A stretch of DNA of 64,000 bases, from NCBI RefSeq assembly GCF_023101345.1, contig NZ_CP095848.1, positions 4,546,559 to 4,610,558 on the forward strand. The letters run 5' to 3'. The notes under the pieces are model-generated. The model had not been told where the DNA came from, made no database searches, and saw only the letters and a program-made list of their open reading frames with translations. Origin of the DNA: Hymenobacter sublimis. GTDB taxonomy: Bacteria; Bacteroidota; Bacteroidia; Cytophagales; Hymenobacteraceae. The position numbers and the translations under genes were made by a program. The stretch's first letter is position 1, and the number at the start of each line of letters is the position of its first letter. Positions 18,101-25,849 of this stretch are shown here, piece after piece.

Positions 18101-19426
18101 TTACACCGCGTCCGACAAGCTGGTGAAGGTGAAGTCGCGGATTTTCAGCGGGGGCACCAGGTTGCCGCCGAGGCGCACGGGTTTCCCGATGGCCTCGATG
18201 TTGTTGAGCATAATCACGGGGCTTTCGTTGAAGCGGAAGTTCTTCACCGGATGCTTGATCTTGCCGTTCTCGATGTAGAAGGTTCCGTCCCGAGTCAGGC
18301 CGGTGAACAAGAGCGTCTGCGGATCTACGTCGCGGATGTACCAGAGGCGAGTCACCAAAATGCCCTTGGCCGTGCTCTTGATCAGGTCCTGCACGCTCTG
18401 GGTGCCGCCTTCCATGATGAAGTTGCCGGAAAAAGCCGTGGGCTGCTTACCCGTTTTCTGGGCCCAATAGCGGGTGTAGTACAGGTTCTTGACCACGCCC
18501 TTCTCTACCCAGTTCATGCGCTTTACGGGTAGTCCTTCCCCGTCGAACACGGCGCCAGGGGCTTGGGCGTTCAGCGGGTCAGAGTAGATGGTGATGCGCG
18601 AGTCGAAGAGCTTTTCGCCGGTGCGGTTGCCGCCGCCTTTCTTGCTGAGGAAGGAACGGCCTTCGTCGGCCTCGCGGGCCCCGAAGTTGTACACCAAGTT
18701 GTTCAGCAGACCTTCATCGGAAACTAGGGCGGCGGGCTCCAGAATCACGGTGTACTTGCCGGGCTCCAAGGCTTTGGCATTGCGCGAGCCGGCGGCTTTG
18801 TCGGCCGCAATCTGCGTCAGGGCCTTGGCGTTGAACTTGCTGGCGTCGGTAAAATCAGCCACGGCGTAGCCCGAGCCGGTACCGTCGGGCGTGCGCACCG
18901 TCACCGAGAAGTCGATGTTCGTGTTTTGCTGATAGGCTTCCAGACCTTTGTTGTTGCGCAGGGCCTGGAAGGTAGCGCCGTCTTCGAGGTAGCCCGCGGC
19001 CGTGAGCTGCTTGGCGGCGCACAGGGCAATACTGTCGCCGGCTACCTGGGCCCGAAAGTCGGGGGTGATGGCGGCGGTGCTGGCCGCGTAACTGACCGGA
19101 GTTAGGTATTGCTGGGGACCGAGCAGGGGCATGTACTCGGGGTCTTCGGGGGCGAGGCGGGCAATTTCCTCGGCCCGTTGCACGCAGCGGCGCAGGGTAG
19201 CATCGTCGAACTGGTTGCAGGTAGCCACGCCGGCCCTCTTGCCAAACCGCGACTCCACCACCAGCGACACGTTATCGGCCCCGCCAGCCGTGCTTACCGA
19301 GTTGCGGGCGTAGCGCACGTTGCCAGTGGTGCGGCCCTGCAGGCTGGCCTGACACTCGTCGGCCGTGCTGAAGCTCAGCACCTTTTTCAGGATAGCCTGT
19401 GACTCGTCTTTGGAAAGAATGGCCAT
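18101..19426 (-). CDS. TldD/PmbA family protein, PmbA-type (copy 1)
   Basis: The product is 441 residues from ATG 19426. It has the PmbA/TldE layout: an N-terminal domain with CNQFDDATLRRCVQRAEEIA, a middle region with SRNAKALEPGKYTVILEP and the C-terminal GGNLVPPLKIRDFTF end. It lacks the HExxxH zinc motif of TldD, as expected for the non-catalytic subunit that pairs with TldD in a metalloprotease. I see no signal peptide. It is closely similar along its length to the copy at 21399-22733. It follows TldD copy 1 by 140 bp, with a 40-bp-arm palindrome between them, and is last in a four-gene minus-strand run. Confidence 0.9.
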   Translation of the reverse strand: MAILSKDESQAILKKVLSFSTADECQASLQGRTTGNVRYARNSVSTAGGADNVSLVVESRFGKRAGVATCNQFDDATLRRCVQRAEEIARLAPEDPEYMPLLGPQQYLTPVSYAASTAAITPDFRAQVAGDSIALCAAKQLTAAGYLEDGATFQALRNNKGLEAYQQNTNIDFSVTVRTPDGTGSGYAVADFTDASKFNAKALTQIAADKAAGSRNAKALEPGKYTVILEPAALVSDEGLLNNLVYNFGAREADEGRSFLSKKGGGNRTGEKLFDSRITIYSDPLNAQAPGAVFDGEGLPVKRMNWVEKGVVKNLYYTRYWAQKTGKQPTAFSGNFIMEGGTQSVQDLIKSTAKGILVTRLWYIRDVDPQTLLFTGLTRDGTFYIENGKIKHPVKNFRFNESPVIMLNNIEAIGKPVRLGGNLVPPLKIRDFTFTSLSDAV

Positions 19427-19462
19427 GTTATTGAATGGACAGAATGTGGAGAAAACCAGACC

Positions 19463-19555
19463 GTCATTCCGAGTGCCGCGAGGAATCTCGCGTGCTGACG
19501 TTTGATTACCACTACAACGTCAGCACGCGAGATTCCTCGCGGCACTCGGAATGAC
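19463..19555. repeat. Perfect 40-bp-arm palindrome between tldD and pmbA (copy 1 pair)
   Basis: The arms 19463-19502 and 19516-19555 are exact reverse complements, 40 bases each, with a 13-base loop. The left arm begins GTCATTCCGAGTGCCGCGAG. It belongs to the same family as 17990-18097. It ends 11 bp before the tldD stop codon region and starts 36 bp upstream of the pmbA start, so it occupies almost the whole gap. Confidence 0.95.
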
Positions 19556-19566
19556 AGCTAGAAAGG

Positions 19567-21216
19567 CTAGCCGATTTTGCGGGCGGTGTTGATGACGTTC
19601 ACGGCGTTGAAGCGGGTAGTACTAGAGCCGTGACTTACCGCGGAGCTCTGGCTGGGCTGACCCTTGCCGTCGTTGAAGAAGCCCGCAAACCGGTAATCCG
19701 ACTGGTCGCAGACGGCGGCGCAGGAGTTCCAGAACTCCAGCGTGTTGGTCTGGTAGGCGACGTCCTCGAGCATGCCCGTAATCTTGCCTTTGTCGATGGC
19801 GTAGAACACCTGCCCCCCGAATTGGGAGTTGTAGCGCTGCTGGTCGATGGAGAAGGAGCCGTTGCCGGCAATGTAAATGCCCTTGTCCACGTTTTTCACC
19901 ATGTCGTCTACGCTCATCTTCTGCTGGCCGGGGCGTAGGCTCACGTTGGGCATGCGCTGGAACTGCACATCCTGCCACGACTGGGAGTAGCAGCAGCCAT
20001 CCGACTCGTTCTGGCCCACGATGTGGGCCTGGTCGCGGATTTTCTGGTAGTCCACCAGCTTGCCCTGGTCAATCAGCATCCACTCCTTGGTTTTCACGCC
20101 TTCGTCATCATAACCCACCGCGCCCAGGGAGCCGGTTTGCAGCTTATCGGCCACGATGTTAACCTGTTTGGAGCCGTAGGGCTGGCCTTTGGCTTTCCAC
20201 TCCATGGTAGCGAAGGAGGTGCCGGCGTAGTTGGCCTCGTAACCCAGCACGCGGTCCAGCTCCAGCGGGTGGCCCACCGACTCGTGGATGGTCAGGCCTA
20301 GGTGGTGAGGGTCTAGCACCAAGTCATATTTGCCGGGCGTTACACTCTTGGCCGTGAGCTTTTCCTTGGCCTGGCGGGCGGCCAGGGCAGCATCTTCCAG
20401 CATGTCGTAGCTGTACTTGTAGCCAATGACGTTGGAGCCCTGGGGCCCCGCTACCTTGTCCTCGGCCTTGGGCGTAAGATACTCGTAGCCCAGGCCCATG
20501 GGCGAGCTAAGCGCCTGCCGGCTCCGGAACTTGCCCGAGCTACGGTCTACCACCGTCACCCCGAAGGTGGGGAAGATGCGGTGAATGTCCTGGTCGATGT
20601 AGGAGCCGTCGGTGGAGGCGAAGTACTTCTGCTCATTCACCTGGAAGAGCACGGAGTTTACGAAGCTAGCGCCGTTGTCCATGGCCTTGGCATTGGCCGC
20701 CAGCAGTAAGTCCACTTTATCCTTAATCGGCACTTCGAAAGCGTTCTGCTTGATGGGCGCCTTCCAGGAAACCTCACCATAACCCTTTTGGGGCGCTAGT
20801 TTCACCTGCTCCTTCTGCACCTTGGAGTTGGCCTTGGCAATCTGCACGGCCAGCTGGGCGGCCTTGGCAATACCGGCCTCCGTCACGGTGTTCGTGGCGG
20901 CAAAACCCCAGGTACCGTTGGCAATAACCCGCACCCCGGCGCCGTAGCTTTCCGAGTTAACGATGTTCTGGACCTGCTTTTCGCGGGTGAACACGCCCTG
21001 GTTGAGGTAGCGCCCAATGCGCACGTCGGCGTAAGTAGCCCCGGCCGATTTAGCTGTGTTCAACGCCACATCGGCCAGGCGCTTTTTCACTGCCACGTCT
21101 ACCCCTTCCAGGAGCTGGGCCGGGTCAACCGGGTTGCCGCCCAAGCTGGGCAGCGACGGTAGCCAGAGCGCCCCGGCCGCCAGACCGGTTACGCCCACAA
21201 AATCACGTCTGTTCAA
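19567..21216 (-). CDS. TldD-type metalloprotease with Tat-like signal (copy 1)
   Basis: The product is 549 residues if it starts at TTG 21216. It then begins M-NRRDFVGVTGLAAGAL, a twin-arginine-like signal; a GTG at 21288 lies inside a palindrome and is unlikely. The zinc site HESVGH is at 311-316, in the TldD HExxxH context (GLTIHESVGHPLELDRVLGY). TldD with PmbA/TldE forms a metalloprotease that degrades unfolded peptides in E. coli and trims leader peptides; the target here is unknown. The arginine pair suggests export, unlike the cytoplasmic E. coli enzyme. The second copy has exactly the same length from the equivalent TTG. Confidence 0.9.
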   Translation of the reverse strand: MNRRDFVGVTGLAAGALWLPSLPSLGGNPVDPAQLLEGVDVAVKKRLADVALNTAKSAGATYADVRIGRYLNQGVFTREKQVQNIVNSESYGAGVRVIANGTWGFAATNTVTEAGIAKAAQLAVQIAKANSKVQKEQVKLAPQKGYGEVSWKAPIKQNAFEVPIKDKVDLLLAANAKAMDNGASFVNSVLFQVNEQKYFASTDGSYIDQDIHRIFPTFGVTVVDRSSGKFRSRQALSSPMGLGYEYLTPKAEDKVAGPQGSNVIGYKYSYDMLEDAALAARQAKEKLTAKSVTPGKYDLVLDPHHLGLTIHESVGHPLELDRVLGYEANYAGTSFATMEWKAKGQPYGSKQVNIVADKLQTGSLGAVGYDDEGVKTKEWMLIDQGKLVDYQKIRDQAHIVGQNESDGCCYSQSWQDVQFQRMPNVSLRPGQQKMSVDDMVKNVDKGIYIAGNGSFSIDQQRYNSQFGGQVFYAIDKGKITGMLEDVAYQTNTLEFWNSCAAVCDQSDYRFAGFFNDGKGQPSQSSAVSHGSSTTRFNAVNVINTARKIG

Positions 21217-21229
21217 AGGAGTAGAAGTT

Positions 21230-21292
21230 GAGAGTGGTAGAAGTAATAGGTGGTAGGACGAGTCGCCCGTAGGGCCTCGTCCTACCACTCTC
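21230..21292. repeat. Palindrome, GTGGTAGGACGAG family (first of two)
   Basis: GTGGTAGGACGAG at 21250-21262 pairs with CTCGTCCTACCAC at 21276-21288. A nested GAGAGTGGTAG at 21230-21240 also pairs with CTACCACTCTC at 21282-21292. It lies immediately upstream of the tldD copy 1 coding start. Confidence 0.85.
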
Positions 21293-21335
21293 GTTGAACG
21301 ATGGTCACGCGGGACGCCAGAACTTGAGCGGGCGT

Positions 21336-21396
21336 CAGCAACGAAAGTGGTAGGACGAGTCGCCCGCAGGGCCTCGTCCTACCACTTTCGTTGCTG
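21336..21396. repeat. Palindrome, GTGGTAGGACGAG family (second of two)
   Basis: The arms 21336-21359 and 21373-21396 are perfect 24-base complements with a 13-base loop (left arm CAGCAACGAAAGTGGTAGGA then CGAG). It ends 2 bp before the stop codon of pmbA copy 2. With 21230-21292 it forms a tandem pair filling the gap between pmbA copy 2 and tldD copy 1. Confidence 0.92.
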
Positions 21397-21398
21397 TA

Positions 21399-22733
21399 CT
21401 ACACCGCGTCGGAGAGGCTGGTGAAGGTGAAGTCGCGGATTTTCAGCGGGGGCACCAGGTTGCCGCCTACCCGTACGGGCTTGCCAATAGCTTCCAGGTT
21501 GTTGAGCATGATAATTGGCGACTCGTTGAAGCGGAAGTTCTTCACCGGATGCTTGATCTTGCCGTTCTCGATGTAGAACGTTCCGTCCCGGGTCAGGCCG
21601 GTGTATAGCAGCGTCTGGGGGTCAACGGGGCGGATGTACCAGAGGCGCGTCACCAAGATGCCGCGCTGGGTGCCTTTGATGAGGTCGGCGGTGCTTTGGG
21701 TGCCGCCCTCCATAATCCAGCCACCGGGGCGCGGAATGTCCGGAATACCGGCCTTTTGGGCCCAGTAGCGCGAGGTATAGAGGTTTTTCACTACCCCCTT
21801 CTCAATCCAGGTCATTTTCTGCTGGGGCCGACCGTCGCCGGAAAAGCCGAGGCCGGCAATTTCGGCGTTCATGGGGTCGGAGTAGATGGTTACCCGCTCG
21901 TCGAACAGCTTTTCACCCTTGCGGTTTCCGCCGCCTTTTTTGCTCAGGAAAGAGCGGCCTTCGTCGGCGTTGCGGGCGTCGAGGGCACCCATCAGCGCCG
22001 CCAACAGGGAGGCATCGGTGTTGGCGACCAGGGCAGCGGGCTCCAGAATAACGGTGTATTTGCCGGGTTCCAGGGCCTGGGCGTTGCGCGAGCCGGCGGC
22101 TTTGTCGGCCGCAATTTGGGTGAGGCGGCGGGCGTCAAACTTGCTGGCGTCGTTGTAGTCGGCAGTGGCGTAGCCCGAGCCGGTACCGTCCGGAGTGCGC
22201 ACCGTGATGCTGAACTCCAAACCCGATACCTGCTGGTAGGCTTCGAGGCCCTTGCTGTTGCGCTTGGCCACAAACCCGGCTGAGTCGTTGAGGAAGGCGG
22301 CCGAAGTCAGCTTTTTCTCGTCGCAAAGCTTCATGCTGGCGCCCACCTGGGTAGCACGGTAGTCAGGCGTGATGTCGGCGGTGCTTTTGGCGAAGCTGTT
22401 GGGCGAGGTCAGGTATTTCTGAGGACCGAGCAGGGGCATGTACTCGGGGCTTTCTGGGGCGAGGCGGGCAATTTCCTCGGCCCGCTGCACGCAGTTGCGC
22501 AGGGTAGCGTCGTCGAACTGGTTGCAGGTCGCTACCCCCGAGCGTTTGCCGAAGCGCGACTCCACCGTCAGGGCCACGTTATCAATGCCGCCGCTGGTGC
22601 TGATGGCGTTGCGGGCCGAGCGCACGTTGCCGCCCGTTTGGCCGTTGAGCGTGGCTTCGCACTCGTCGGCTTTGCTGAAGCTCAGTACCTTTTTGAGGAT
22701 GCCCTGGGCTTCGGTTTGGGAAAGAATGGCCAT
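21399..22733 (-). CDS. TldD/PmbA family protein, PmbA-type (copy 2)
   Basis: The product is 444 residues from ATG 22733 (MAILSQTEAQGILKKVLSF); a start 33 bp upstream would add a non-conserved leader. It is a close paralogue of the protein at 18101-19426, sharing long identical blocks such as CNQFDDATLR, the GGGNR segment and the C terminus LVPPLKIRDFTFTSLSDAV. It has no HExxxH motif and no signal peptide. It lies between tldD copy 2 (upstream) and tldD copy 1 (downstream), so the locus reads tldD2-pmbA2-tldD1-pmbA1. The likely role is the partner subunit of a TldD-type protease. Confidence 0.9.
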   Translation of the reverse strand: MAILSQTEAQGILKKVLSFSKADECEATLNGQTGGNVRSARNAISTSGGIDNVALTVESRFGKRSGVATCNQFDDATLRNCVQRAEEIARLAPESPEYMPLLGPQKYLTSPNSFAKSTADITPDYRATQVGASMKLCDEKKLTSAAFLNDSAGFVAKRNSKGLEAYQQVSGLEFSITVRTPDGTGSGYATADYNDASKFDARRLTQIAADKAAGSRNAQALEPGKYTVILEPAALVANTDASLLAALMGALDARNADEGRSFLSKKGGGNRKGEKLFDERVTIYSDPMNAEIAGLGFSGDGRPQQKMTWIEKGVVKNLYTSRYWAQKAGIPDIPRPGGWIMEGGTQSTADLIKGTQRGILVTRLWYIRPVDPQTLLYTGLTRDGTFYIENGKIKHPVKNFRFNESPIIMLNNLEAIGKPVRVGGNLVPPLKIRDFTFTSLSDAV

Positions 22734-22760
22734 ATCTATTTGGAATGTGCGGAGTGAGGA

Positions 22761-22878
22761 CCCCACCCCAACCCCTCCCCGGTGGGGAGGGGCTTATTTT
22801 ACCATCGCAACGAAGCTTTGCGCTGATGTTGCCACAGTAACCTAAGCCCCTCCCCACCGGGGAGGGGTTGGGGTGGGG
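22761..22878. repeat. Perfect 36-bp-arm palindrome, CCCCACCCCAACCCC family
   Basis: The arms 22761-22796 and 22843-22878 are exact complements (left arm CCCCACCCCAACCCCTCCCC then GGTGGGGAGGGGCTTA), and each arm is itself partly self-complementary. The loop is 46 bases. It fills the gap between tldD copy 2 and pmbA copy 2, ending 7 bp before the tldD stop. Confidence 0.95.
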
Positions 22879-22885
22879 TTAAAAT

Positions 22886-24535
22886 TTATCCGATTTTGCG
22901 GGCAGTGTTAATGACGTTCACGGCGTTGAAGCGGGTAGTGGCCGAGCCGTGGCTCACGGCTGACACCTGCGAGGGCTGGCCCTTGCCGTCGAAGAAGGAG
23001 CCAAACAGGCGGTAGTCCGATTCGTCGCAGATGGCGGCGCAGGAGTTCCAGAACTCTAGCGTGTTGGTCTGGTAGGCGACGTCCTCGAGCATGCCCGTAA
23101 TCTTGCCTTTGTCGATAGCGTAGAACACCGTGCCGCCGAACTGGGAGTTGTAGCGCTGCTGGTCGATGGAGAAGGAGCCGCGGCCGGCAATGTAAATGCC
23201 CTTGTCTACGCCCGCAATCATCTGATCAACACTGAGTTTAGCGGCGCCGGGCTTGAGGCTGACGTTGGGCATACGCTGAAACTGCACCGTGCTCCAGGAG
23301 TCGGCGTAGCAGCAGCCATCCGACTCATTCTGGCCTACAATGTGGGCCTGGTCGCGAATTTTCTGGTAGTCCACCAGCTTGCCATCCTTGATGAGGTTCC
23401 ACTCCTTGGCTGGCACGCCTTCGTCGTCGTAGCCCACCGCCCCCAGGGAGCCGGGCTGGCGCTTATCGGCCACAATATTCACCAGCTTCGAGCCGTAGGG
23501 CTGATTCTTGGCCCGCCAGTCGAGGGTAGCGAAGGAGGTACCGGCGTAGTTGGCTTCGTAGCCCAGCACACGGTCCAGTTCCAGCGGGTGCCCCACCGAC
23601 TCGTGGATGGTCAGGCCCAGGTGATTAGGATCTAGCACTAGGTCGTATTTGCCGGGCGTTACGCTTTTGGCCGTGAGCTTTTCCTTGGCCTGCTTGGCGG
23701 CCAGCGTTGCGTCGGCCAGCATGTCGTAGCTATACTTGTAGCCTACCAGGCCCGTGCCGGCGGGGCCGGCAATCTGGTCCTGGGCCTTGGGCTGCATGTA
23801 CTCGTAGCCCATGCCCATGGGCGAGCTGAGCGCCTCGCGGGAGCGGAATTTGCCCGACGCCCGGTCGATGGCCGTGACGCTGAAGTTCGGCCAGATGCGG
23901 TGAATGTCCTGGTCGATGTAGGAGCCATCGGTGGAGGCAAAGTACTTCTGCTCGTTGATCTGAAACAGGGCCGAATTCACGAAGGAAGCGCCGTTGTCGA
24001 GGGCCTTGGCGTTGGCGGCCAGCAGCAGGTCCACCTTGTCTTTGATCGGCACCTCGAAAGCGTTTACCTGAATCGGGGTTTTCCAGGCTACTTCGCCCTG
24101 CCCTTTCTGGGGGGCCAGCTTCACGGGCTCCTTCTGCACTTTGGAGTTGGCCTTGGCAATCTGCACGGCTAGTTGGGCGGCCTTAGCCATGCCGGCTTCG
24201 GTTACGGTGTTGGTGGCGGCAAAACCCCAGGTGCCGTTGGCCAGCACCCGCACGCCCGCGCCGTAGCTTTCGCCGTTGGCAATGTTCTGGACCTGCTTTT
24301 CGCGGGTGAAGATACTCTGGTTGAGGTAGCGCCCAATGCGCACATCAGCATAAGAAGCGCCGGCCGATTTAGCCGCGTTTAGGGCCGCGTCGGCCAAGCG
24401 CTTTTTGATGGCCGGATCTACCTGCTCCAGCAGGCGGGCAGGGTCTACCAGGTCGCCGCCCAGGCCCGGAATAGCGGGCAGGAACATGGCCCCGGTAGCG
24501 AGGCCGGTCAGCCCCACAAAGTCACGTCGTTTCAA
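22886..24535 (-). CDS. TldD-type metalloprotease with Tat-like signal (copy 2)
   Basis: The product is 549 residues from TTG 24535 (M-KRRDFVGLTGLATGAM), the same start codon and position as in copy 1; a TTG at 24619 would add 28 residues with no family resemblance. HESVGH is again at 311-316. The Arg-Arg plus hydrophobic stretch resembles a twin-arginine signal. Copy 2 is highly similar to copy 1 throughout, so the two arose by duplication of a tldD-pmbA pair. It is first in the four-gene run; the 140-bp gap upstream towards mcrC holds no palindrome. Confidence 0.9.
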   Translation of the reverse strand: MKRRDFVGLTGLATGAMFLPAIPGLGGDLVDPARLLEQVDPAIKKRLADAALNAAKSAGASYADVRIGRYLNQSIFTREKQVQNIANGESYGAGVRVLANGTWGFAATNTVTEAGMAKAAQLAVQIAKANSKVQKEPVKLAPQKGQGEVAWKTPIQVNAFEVPIKDKVDLLLAANAKALDNGASFVNSALFQINEQKYFASTDGSYIDQDIHRIWPNFSVTAIDRASGKFRSREALSSPMGMGYEYMQPKAQDQIAGPAGTGLVGYKYSYDMLADATLAAKQAKEKLTAKSVTPGKYDLVLDPNHLGLTIHESVGHPLELDRVLGYEANYAGTSFATLDWRAKNQPYGSKLVNIVADKRQPGSLGAVGYDDEGVPAKEWNLIKDGKLVDYQKIRDQAHIVGQNESDGCCYADSWSTVQFQRMPNVSLKPGAAKLSVDQMIAGVDKGIYIAGRGSFSIDQQRYNSQFGGTVFYAIDKGKITGMLEDVAYQTNTLEFWNSCAAICDESDYRLFGSFFDGKGQPSQVSAVSHGSATTRFNAVNVINTARKIG

Positions 24536-24675
24536 GAAGGTAATGGTTTGGGTGATGGAGGAAGGAAATTCGAAGGAAGTTAAGGCCAAAGGCCCGCCAA
24601 TTGCAACCAAACGACACAATTGCCGTAGCGAGGCTGCATTATAGGCAAAGAACCTCGGAATCCGTTGCCAAATCC

Positions 24676-25707
24676 TTAATCAAGCAAGGCTAGCAGGTCG
24701 CGGGCAATCTGCTGCCAAGGCTGGGCCAGGTCCACCGTAACAATGCGGACGGGATGCCCCCCGAGCGTGTAGCGCACATCCACGGCGTGAGCAGCGGCCG
24801 GATACAGCAGGACGCCTTCTAGCTGCTGCTCAGCAGGCCGGGGCTGGTTCTGAAGGTAGGCGTAGAGCTGGTAGAGGTGGGGCGAAATCAGCTTGTGCTG
24901 GTCGTAGCGGGGCTTAAGAGCGGCGGCGTAATACTTGGTGTCGAGGATGATTTTGCGCTGCTCGTTTTCCAGGGTAGTATCCGTGACCATGGCCGGCAGC
25001 AGGTGCAAGGCCTCGACCGTTTCGGCTTCGGCCTGCCACTGAATCGTTTCGGAAAGCACCCGAAACTGGCGCTGCTCCAAGCGGTAAAAATTGCGCACGA
25101 ATTGCTCAAAAAGCAGCGCCATCAGCCGCTCATCGCGCCGGAAGTCGCGGAAGCGGGTTGGGCCTTCGGCATCGGGAGTGGGTAGGGCGCTCTGCTGAAT
25201 TAACTCGCACACGTTCAGTAGGAAACCTGCTAGCCCAGTGGGCCGCAGGCGGCGCACGGCCCGCAACGTAGCCGCGCTGGGCGGCTCGGGCAGCACCGCA
25301 TCCGGGAAGCGGCGCATGGTCGCGCGTACTTGCTGGCGCAAAGCAGCGGGTAGGCTACGAGTACGACTCAGCTGCTGCAAAGTGCCGAGTACCAGTCGGG
25401 CCAGGGCTGTGTTCTGGTTTAGCTCATCTACCGTGCAAATGGCCCGGCCGCGCGACAGTAGGTTTTGGCTTAGGGTAGGGGCCAACTGCACCCGGCCGCG
25501 CAGTTCCGTCAGCTCCTCGGTGCGCTCCGTGTACGCCACCGGTAGGCCCCGGTGCATCAGCCGGCGCGTGCCCGTCAGCAAGACGTGAGTGAGCAGTTCC
25601 AGGGGCCGGTGGAAGGTGGTCGTGTTGATTGCCAGCAGTTCCTGCTGCTCCGGCAGCCGGTTCCAGGCGTAGCAGAGCAGGTAGTACAGGTTCTGAATGG
25701 GAATCAT
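24676..25707 (-). CDS. mcrC: McrC-like subunit of a modified-DNA restriction system
   Basis: The product is 343 residues from ATG 25707. The N terminus IPIQNLYYLLCYAWNRL and the TELRGRVQL segment are typical of the McrC family. A PD-(D/E)xK nuclease core is visible as D243 followed by ILDTKYY with D256 and K258. McrC supplies the nuclease and stimulates the McrB GTPase in McrBC systems that cut methylated DNA. It lies 142 bp after the McrB-like gene on the same strand, with a palindromic repeat between them. The modification recognised cannot be read from the sequence. Confidence 0.9.
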   Translation of the reverse strand: MIPIQNLYYLLCYAWNRLPEQQELLAINTTTFHRPLELLTHVLLTGTRRLMHRGLPVAYTERTEELTELRGRVQLAPTLSQNLLSRGRAICTVDELNQNTALARLVLGTLQQLSRTRSLPAALRQQVRATMRRFPDAVLPEPPSAATLRAVRRLRPTGLAGFLLNVCELIQQSALPTPDAEGPTRFRDFRRDERLMALLFEQFVRNFYRLEQRQFRVLSETIQWQAEAETVEALHLLPAMVTDTTLENEQRKIILDTKYYAAALKPRYDQHKLISPHLYQLYAYLQNQPRPAEQQLEGVLLYPAAAHAVDVRYTLGGHPVRIVTVDLAQPWQQIARDLLALLD

Positions 25708-25743
25708 ACAAAGAAACGTGTGTGAGGATAGGGCCTCCTAACA

Positions 25744-25828
25744 TTGTCCTTCCGAGCAGGAAGAGGAATCTGGGTTAGCCTGTAGAGCCTGCCGATAAAC
25801 TCAGATTCCTCCTGCGTTGGAAGGACAA
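25744..25828. repeat. Palindromic element, TTGTCCTTCCGAGCAGGA type
   Basis: The left arm starts at 25744 (TTGTCCTTCCGAGCAGGAAG then AGGAATCTG) and the imperfect right arm ends at 25828 (GATTCCTCCTGCGTTGGAAG then GACAA). It is a variant of the GTCATTCCGAG family. It lies between mcrB and mcrC. Confidence 0.8.
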
Positions 25829-25849
25829 GTAGCATCTGCCTAGCACGGC

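Noticed and set aside
21250..21288. GTG 21288 as start of tldD copy 1
   Set aside because: It lies in a palindromic repeat and gives an extra leader without conservation; TTG 21216 matches the other copy exactly.
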